From: Ammoniphilus sp. CFH 90114
GTDB taxonomy: Bacteria > Bacillota > Bacilli > Aneurinibacillales > RAOX-1
DNA: 64,000 bases
Assembly (NCBI RefSeq): GCF_004123195.1
Contig: NZ_SDLI01000002.1
Location: 270,913-334,912 of the forward strand
Direction of reading: 5' to 3'
The translations under genes were made by a program, and so were the position numbers. The notes below the pieces were generated by a model. That model was not told the DNA's origin and searched no databases. It saw only the letters and a program-made list of their open reading frames with translations. Shown in pieces: positions 59,579 through 64,000 of the stretch (within the stretch, counting starts at the first letter, position 1; each line of letters opens with the position of its first letter).

Positions 59579-59593
59579 TGGAATAGCTTTTTT

Positions 59594-59628
59594 AAGAGAC
59601 CTCATTGATTTGAGGTCTCTTTATTTTT
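59594..59628 (+). terminator. Terminator of the GTPase gene
   Basis: AGAGACCTC and GAGGTCTCT pair around ATTGATTT, followed by TTATTTTTG. Confidence 0.85.
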
Positions 59629-59716
59629 GAGAAACAGAATCATTTCTGATTATGTCAATATTATAGACTTGTCCGCATATAGATTAGGTATATGATGTGG
59701 ATGGAGGAAGTAGAGG

Positions 59717-60739
59717 GTGCATACGATTCGTTCTTTTTTCTTTGAGTTAACTGGAGTAGTTATTCTTGCAACTGTGATGTTTATGGTGTTATCCGGAGGG
59801 AACCTTTTGGGGATATCGTTTGAGGAGGATTCCTTTATTCCACCCTCTGTTTTGAATTTAAATACCATTTTCTTAAGCATTCTAATTGAAGCGATTCCTT
59901 TTGTTCTAATTGGTGTGCTGATAGCTGGTATGATACAGATATTTGTAACGGAAGATCATATTCAAAAATGGATGCCAAAAAATCGCTTTTTGGCCGTATT
60001 CATGAGCTGTGTGTTGGGCGGATTATTTCCGGCATGTGAATGTGGGATTGTACCCATTGTACGTCGTTTGATTGCTAAAGGAGTTCCTGTGTATGCAGGA
60101 GTAGGATTTTTACTGACAGGACCCATTATTAACCCCATTGTCATTTTATCTACCTATATGGCTTTTGGAAATGATGGTCAGATGGCCGGTATGCGAATGC
60201 TTCTTGGATTTACTGTCGCCCTCGTGGTTGCATCGATCATTAGTTTGATCTTTAAGGGCAATCAGCTAAAAAAGACGATGCAATCTGGTCAGGTGCAAAG
60301 CTCTAGCTCTATTCAACATGGCACCCAGCCTTTGTCCAAGAGAATTGAACAAATGTTTAAGCATTCTATCGACGAGTTTTTTGATATGGGTAAATACCTT
60401 ATATTGGGAGCTTTCTTTGCTGCGTTTGTTCAAACTTATGTTTCGTCTGTTTGGTTAATGAAGCTTGGAGAGGGTGTTATCCTATCCACTCTTGTTATGA
60501 TGGCTCTAGCTTTTCTGTTGTCCCTTTGTTCAGAAGCCGATGCGTTTATTGCTGCTTCCTTCCGAAATTTGTTTACGCCATCGGCTTTATTAGGGTTTCT
60601 TGTTTATGGCCCCATGCTTGATCTAAAAAATATGATCATGATGCACGCTGTCTTCCGGGCACGTTTTGTTATTGTGCTTTGCTCACTGATTTCGATCGTT
60701 GTGTTCGCAAGCATTATGTTGATTCAATTGTGGGTATAA
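59717..60739 (+). CDS. YcgR/YraQ-type permease (UPF0718 family)
   Basis: A 340-residue protein of about eight helices. The family pattern is SILIEAIPFVLIGVLIAGMIQ, then the Cys pair in GLFPACECGIVPIVRRLIAKGVPVYAGVGFLLTGPIINPIV near residue 110, and LCSEADAFIAASF in the second half. It is thought to work with a TIGR03943 partner, encoded next, perhaps in metal homeostasis. GTG 59717 has GGAGGAAG seven bases upstream. The neighbourhood suggests zinc. The transported species is unknown. Confidence 0.85.
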   Translation: MHTIRSFFFELTGVVILATVMFMVLSGGNLLGISFEEDSFIPPSVLNLNTIFLSILIEAIPFVLIGVLIAGMIQIFVTEDHIQKWMPKNRFLAVFMSCVLGGLFPACECGIVPIVRRLIAKGVPVYAGVGFLLTGPIINPIVILSTYMAFGNDGQMAGMRMLLGFTVALVVASIISLIFKGNQLKKTMQSGQVQSSSSIQHGTQPLSKRIEQMFKHSIDEFFDMGKYLILGAFFAAFVQTYVSSVWLMKLGEGVILSTLVMMALAFLLSLCSEADAFIAASFRNLFTPSALLGFLVYGPMLDLKNMIMMHAVFRARFVIVLCSLISIVVFASIMLIQLWV

Positions 60740-60750
60740 GGAGGAAAAGT

Positions 60751-61632
60751 ATGATTTCATTTTCTCAACAACTGTTAAGAGCGATCATTCTACTTAGTTT
60801 TTCAGGTCTTATCTTCATGCTCCACCATACAGGGGAGATGAGTAAATATATCAATATGAAATATTCAGGCTTAAGTAAAATCGCTTCTCTAATCTTTCTC
60901 TTTCTTTTTTTTATCCAGATAAAGAACTTGTGGTTGGGAGAAAAGAGGGAGGATCATGAGTGTCATGACGGATGCACTCATGATCACGGAGACCCAACAA
61001 AGTGGAATGTTCGAACAGGAGTAAGTTACGCAATTATTCTTTTGCCTCTACTCACAGGATTTCTCTTTCCAGCGAAGACGCTTGATGCAGCAATGGCGGC
61101 CAAAAAGGGGGTCTTAATTACACCTATAAAACCAACTCCCATTAAAGACCAACCTTCGGTTCATGAGGAATTGCCTGCTTCACCAATCGAAGAGGTGCAT
61201 CATGCATCAAACCAGAACAATCTCTCCTACTTAGATGAGATTTATGAGGAAACGGTCAATGAAGTTATGGAGATGAATGAAATCAAACTAGAGGGAAAAA
61301 AATTTGCTGCTTATGCAGATTCTATTTTTCTATATCCAGAAAAGTTTAAAGGTAAATCCATTGAAATGACCGGCTTTGTCTATAAAGAGGAACAAATGAA
61401 AGAAGACGAGCTGGTTGTAGCCCGATTTCTTATCACGCACTGTGTGGCTGACGCAAGCGTAGTAGGCTTGCTTGCACAAATGGAGGATGCCCCTATCTTG
61501 ACGCAAGACTCCTGGATAAAAGTGCGAGGGGTGATTGATACAGCAACTTATGGAGAATTTGAGATGCCGGTAATTAAAGTAAACAAATGGCAGACTGTAG
61601 AGCGACCAAGCGATCCTTACATTTATCCTTAA
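60751..61632 (+). CDS. TIGR03943/YcgQ-type membrane protein with His cluster
   Basis: A 293-residue partner of the YcgR-type permease. The N-terminus has two helices (AIILLSFSGLIFMLHH and LSKIASLIFLFLFFIQI), followed by a metal-like cluster EDHECHDGCTHDHGD near residue 70 and a third helix. The C-terminal domain outside the membrane (EGKKFAAYADSIFLYPEKFKGKSIEMTGFVY, then FLITHCVADASVVGLL) is the TIGR03943 fold. ATG 60751 has AAGGAGGAAAAG upstream, 11 bases after the permease stop, so the two form one operon. Zinc handling is inferred from neighbours. Confidence 0.85.
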   Translation: MISFSQQLLRAIILLSFSGLIFMLHHTGEMSKYINMKYSGLSKIASLIFLFLFFIQIKNLWLGEKREDHECHDGCTHDHGDPTKWNVRTGVSYAIILLPLLTGFLFPAKTLDAAMAAKKGVLITPIKPTPIKDQPSVHEELPASPIEEVHHASNQNNLSYLDEIYEETVNEVMEMNEIKLEGKKFAAYADSIFLYPEKFKGKSIEMTGFVYKEEQMKEDELVVARFLITHCVADASVVGLLAQMEDAPILTQDSWIKVRGVIDTATYGEFEMPVIKVNKWQTVERPSDPYIYP

Positions 61633-61754
61633 AGGTGTTCATTTTTTTGACACACTCTAGTTAAAAATAGCCCAGTCGAGTCATATAAAACGTCAACCAT
61701 CCGGGTGTAAAATGATGAGGAACTCAACTCAATTAGGGAAGGATGGAATCGGTG

Positions 61755-62186
61755 ATGAGAAAAGTTTGGATTAGCCTTGTTGCTGTAGTGGTCTTACTTA
61801 TGACGGCTTGTTCGCAAGGGCAAGGGACAAAACTCAATGATATAGAGGTAAGTTTTAACGGAGCTCAAGCAGTCGTTCCAACGGGGCAGAAGACTCTCTA
61901 TACTGTAGAACTTAAGGATAAAGATGGGAAGGCCATCGATGTTGAAAAAGTGTATTTGTATATGAATATGAACATGATGAATCATCCAACAGAAGGAACG
62001 ATGAAAAGAGTGAATCCAGGAACCTACCAATTAGAGTTGCCATTAGCCATGGCTGGGGAATGGTATGCTCATGTGACGATAACCGAAGCAGGCGTGGAGA
62101 GAAAAGTGGAAGGGTTCACTCAGCAGGCAGATGGTGATAAGCATATGGAGTTAATGAAAGGATACCATGCGGACGAACAGAAGTAG
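61755..62186 (+). CDS. FixH/YtkA-like lipoprotein
   Basis: A 143-residue lipoprotein (lipobox MTAC). The mature domain is an immunoglobulin-type beta fold of the FixH/YtkA kind: LYTVELKDKDGKAIDVEKVYLYMNM, with Met-rich MNMNMMNHP, then GTYQLELPLAMAGEWYAHVTI. The Met and His residues could bind copper. It is followed by thioredoxin-fold and CcdA genes, a setting common for cytochrome oxidase copper delivery or cytochrome maturation. ATG 61755 is taken over ATG 61743, which touches GGAAGG. The start is uncertain. Confidence 0.75.
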   Translation: MRKVWISLVAVVVLLMTACSQGQGTKLNDIEVSFNGAQAVVPTGQKTLYTVELKDKDGKAIDVEKVYLYMNMNMMNHPTEGTMKRVNPGTYQLELPLAMAGEWYAHVTITEAGVERKVEGFTQQADGDKHMELMKGYHADEQK

Positions 62187-62209
62187 CGCGGATGGGAGGT
62201 GAGGGATAC

Positions 62210-62710
62210 ATGAGGAAGAATATTCTTTCTTTGATTCCCCTGGTATTGTTAGTTGGATTAGTTGGGTTTATCGTATTCTCTACTCTGGCAGAAGAAGAAA
62301 CTTTAATTATTACCTCCCTCGAACAAGGGCAAGAGATGGACTTAAAGCAATATATCGGAAAAGGAAAGACGATTTTGCACTTTGTAGCGGTTCCCTGTGA
62401 CTGTTGTTCCTTTACGATTCCTTATATCAAGCAGTTTCAGCAAGAACATCCTGACTTTCATATTGTGACCATTGTGTTTAGTGGTAAAGAAAAGGAAATT
62501 AGAGAAAAGTTTAAAGAATATAATGTACACCATCCATGGGGAGTAGATTTAGACAAGCGGTTAGCCAATCAATATCGAGTGTTAGGTTCGCCTACGTTTG
62601 TGTTTTTTAATGAGAAAGGCGATCATATCGGAAGCTTTCCCTTTGTCATCACTAGTGCACAAGATCTTCTTGATCAATATCAAAAAGCAGAAAGTCAAGT
62701 GAAACGATGA
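62210..62710 (+). CDS. Membrane-anchored thioredoxin-fold protein with CDCC motif
   Basis: A 166-residue thioredoxin-like protein held by one N-terminal helix (ILSLIPLVLLVGLVGFIVFSTL). The redox site reads FVAVPCDCCSFTIPYIKQF, with C-x-C-C instead of the common C-x-x-C, and the cis-Pro segment is LGSPTFVFFNEKG. This is a TlpA/Sco-related membrane protein of the outer face. ATG 62210 has GGAGGTGAGGG upstream. Its TGA overlaps the ATG of ccdA by four bases, so the CcdA membrane channel likely keeps it reduced. Confidence 0.82.
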   Translation: MRKNILSLIPLVLLVGLVGFIVFSTLAEEETLIITSLEQGQEMDLKQYIGKGKTILHFVAVPCDCCSFTIPYIKQFQQEHPDFHIVTIVFSGKEKEIREKFKEYNVHHPWGVDLDKRLANQYRVLGSPTFVFFNEKGDHIGSFPFVITSAQDLLDQYQKAESQVKR

Positions 62711-63390
62711 ATATGATGTTAGCTTTTGGTGCAGGTATTCTGTCCTTTGTGTCTCCTTGCATCCTACCTCTCATACCTAGCTATCTTGCTATGATTACAG
62801 GAATTTCGGCATCTGATTGGCAGAAAGGCAAGCCTCAGGGAAGAGAGAACCTTCTTCGTATTGCCGTGTTTGTAGGCGGGTTAATCCTGCCGCTTGTGTT
62901 GCTAGGGATGTCAGCTTCCACAGTAGGTCAATGGTTATCTACTTATCAGAAGCTGTTAACTCAGTTGTTAGGTTTAATTGTTGTTATCTTTGGATTTCAT
63001 CTATTAGGCTGGCTTCGCATTACTTGGTTTAATAGAGAGTACCGTTTGAACTCTTTATTTAATGGGAAACGAAGCACATGGAGTATTGGGCTTATGGGTG
63101 TAGCGTTCGGCTTAGGATGGACGCCTTGTATCGGCCCGATGTTAAGTTCAATCCTAGTCCTTGCGAGTCAAACCCAGACCATGTGGGAGGGAGGACTTCT
63201 ATTGCTAGCTTATGGTCTAGGTTTAGGTCTTCCTTTCTTGTTCATTGGGCTGCTTAGTCAGATGGCGATGGAATGGCTATCACGCTTAAAAAAGTATATG
63301 CAATGGCTCTCTTGGGGTAGTGGTTTATTGCTTGTGATCATTGGATGTTTGTTGATATTTGGGAAGTTCCATTATTTATCATTTATGTAG
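62707..63390 (+). CDS. ccdA: CcdA/DsbD-like thiol-reducing membrane protein
   Basis: A 227-residue protein of six helices that passes electrons from cytoplasmic thioredoxin across the membrane. Both helix-embedded cysteines with their motifs are present: LSFVSPCILPLIPSYLAMITG near residue 17 and FGLGWTPCIGPMLSSIL near residue 140. ATG 62707 overlaps the preceding stop. It likely reduces the adjacent thioredoxin-fold protein, in cytochrome c maturation or copper-site assembly. Confidence 0.92.
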   Translation: MNMMLAFGAGILSFVSPCILPLIPSYLAMITGISASDWQKGKPQGRENLLRIAVFVGGLILPLVLLGMSASTVGQWLSTYQKLLTQLLGLIVVIFGFHLLGWLRITWFNREYRLNSLFNGKRSTWSIGLMGVAFGLGWTPCIGPMLSSILVLASQTQTMWEGGLLLLAYGLGLGLPFLFIGLLSQMAMEWLSRLKKYMQWLSWGSGLLLVIIGCLLIFGKFHYLSFM

Positions 63391-63512
63391 TGTGCTGAGG
63401 TGAATTTTTATTTATTTCACCAATCATGTAGGGGACTCGTAATCTTTAGTACATCTATGTGTGAGTGGTCAACCGCGCCGTTTTTCCTTTACTTGTTGTT
63501 TATGAAAAAGAA

Positions 63513-63563
63513 GAGGGTTGCTCAAAGGTCGGAATAACCGACTCCTGGGGGCACCCTTTTTTA
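63513..63563 (+). terminator. Terminator after ccdA
   Basis: Outer arms AGGGTTGC and GCACCCT enclose an inner GGTCGG/CCGACT hairpin, followed by six T. A shorter hairpin GGTGAA/TTCACC lies before it at about 63399-63421. Confidence 0.7.
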
Positions 63564-63657
63564 TTTGAGGAGATTATTGTAGGTCAGGGTGTGAGTCAGG
63601 ACATTAAAGCTCGAACCTTATGGCCGGATCAGGCCCGGGTTTCGTGCCCAGTCAGCT

Positions 63658-64000
63658 AATTTGAGGGCGTCAAAGCGTCGGAATGGCACCCTGAAATCGC
63701 TGATGAACCAAATTGGGCATCAAAACGTGGGAATGACACCCTGAAATCGGGGTTGAGCTAATTTGGGGGCATCAAAACGCGTGAATGATACCCTGAAATC
63801 GCGGATGGACCAATTTGGGGGCATTAAAACGCGTGAATGGCACCCTGAAATCGCTGATGAACCAAATTGGGGGCATCAAAGCGCGTGAATGATACCCTGA
63901 AATCGCGGATGGACCAATTTGGGGGCATCAAAGCACCGGAATGGTGCCCTAAAATCGCTGATGAACCAATTTGAGGGCGTCAAAGCGTGGGAATGGTGCC
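63658..64000. repeat. 52-bp tandem repeat array, truncated by window end
   Basis: Units start near 63658, 63710, 63760, 63812, 63864, 63916 and 63968 (period about 52, one shorter). Each has AATTTGGGGGCATCAAA near the start, a GAATG(G/A)(T/C)(A/G)CCCT block and AAATCGC(T/G)GATG(A/G)ACC at the end. The end block alternates between GCTGATGAACC and GCGGATGGACC in later units, giving a 104-bp higher-order unit. No gene frame spans it, as 52 is not a multiple of three. The array continues past the window. Confidence 0.92.

Noticed and set aside
59640..59700. Zur box before the YcgR-type permease gene
   Set aside because: A small inverted repeat (AGAA-TCAT-TTCT) is present, but it does not align with the Zur consensus well enough.
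63465..63659. 64-codon open frame after ccdA
   Set aside because: It runs through a clear terminator, has no ribosome site, and its peptide has no protein-like features.
63658..64000. CRISPR array
   Set aside because: The 52-bp units are joined directly without unique spacers, the whole period is conserved, and no cas genes are seen.

Overview
The window reads as chromosomal DNA of a low-to-mid GC Gram-positive bacterium of the Bacillales. Genes have strong AGGAGG-type ribosome sites and many GTG/TTG starts. There are Bacillus-type riboswitches and Zur boxes, lipoprotein signals, an SLH-domain surface protein and an IS110 remnant. I infer an aerobic Paenibacillaceae relative (Aneurinibacillus/Brevibacillus side), but there is no rRNA or marker gene to prove it.

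Layout. 1-1250: end of an enoyl-CoA hydratase gene, then ubiX with a possible ubiD scrap. 1250-4100: decayed DNA with a frameshifted membrane gene, two tiny membrane proteins and an internally deleted IS110-family element whose upstream end may hold a bridge RNA. 4196-7016: Mn(II) riboswitch, TerC-type exporter, lipoprotein, PAP2 phosphatase and kinase-like protein. 7074-14898: a Ca-type P-ATPase, then a MarR/RND efflux/adaptor operon. 15121-18485: sensor kinase and malate:quinone oxidoreductase, the latter preceded by three helically phased operator-like palindromes. 18841-21864: a purine riboswitch before an amidohydrolase and a tandem glycine riboswitch before glyA. 22041-26512: membrane protein, MarR+MFS exporter, LysR regulator. 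26637-33192: CitAB-like two-component system, TctCBA carboxylate transporter and AEC transporter. 33239-36272: extradiol dioxygenase/WrbA divergon and threonine dehydratase/RidA divergon. 36434-39892: two Gln-rich proteins and an SLH surface protein. 40130-41764: solitary oligopeptide-binding lipoprotein.

41982-51354 is the most interesting region. It is a compact run of ten genes resembling the Escherichia coli ydjXYZ-ynjBCDF set: YdjY-like lipoprotein, two TVP38/VTT membrane proteins, a MerA/Lpd-like flavoprotein, a YnjBCD-type ABC importer and a CDP-alcohol phosphatidyltransferase. It ends in a GrdB/PrdB-type gene with an in-frame UGA inside a U-x-x-C motif, followed by a SECIS-like hairpin. 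This is a predicted selenoprotein in a redox/membrane/transport operon of unknown function.

51425-54862 holds small membrane proteins, a DMT exporter, a BH0509-like protein and a VUT transporter. 54926-61632 looks like a zinc-starvation regulon. It has a zinc-binding lipoprotein with His repeats, zinc-free L31, L33 lacking one zinc Cys, a COG0523 GTPase, an FAD protein and YcgR/YcgQ-like proteins, with four Zur-box candidates. 61755-63390 encodes a FixH/YtkA-like protein, a thioredoxin-fold protein and CcdA. The window ends inside a 52-bp tandem repeat array (63658-64000).
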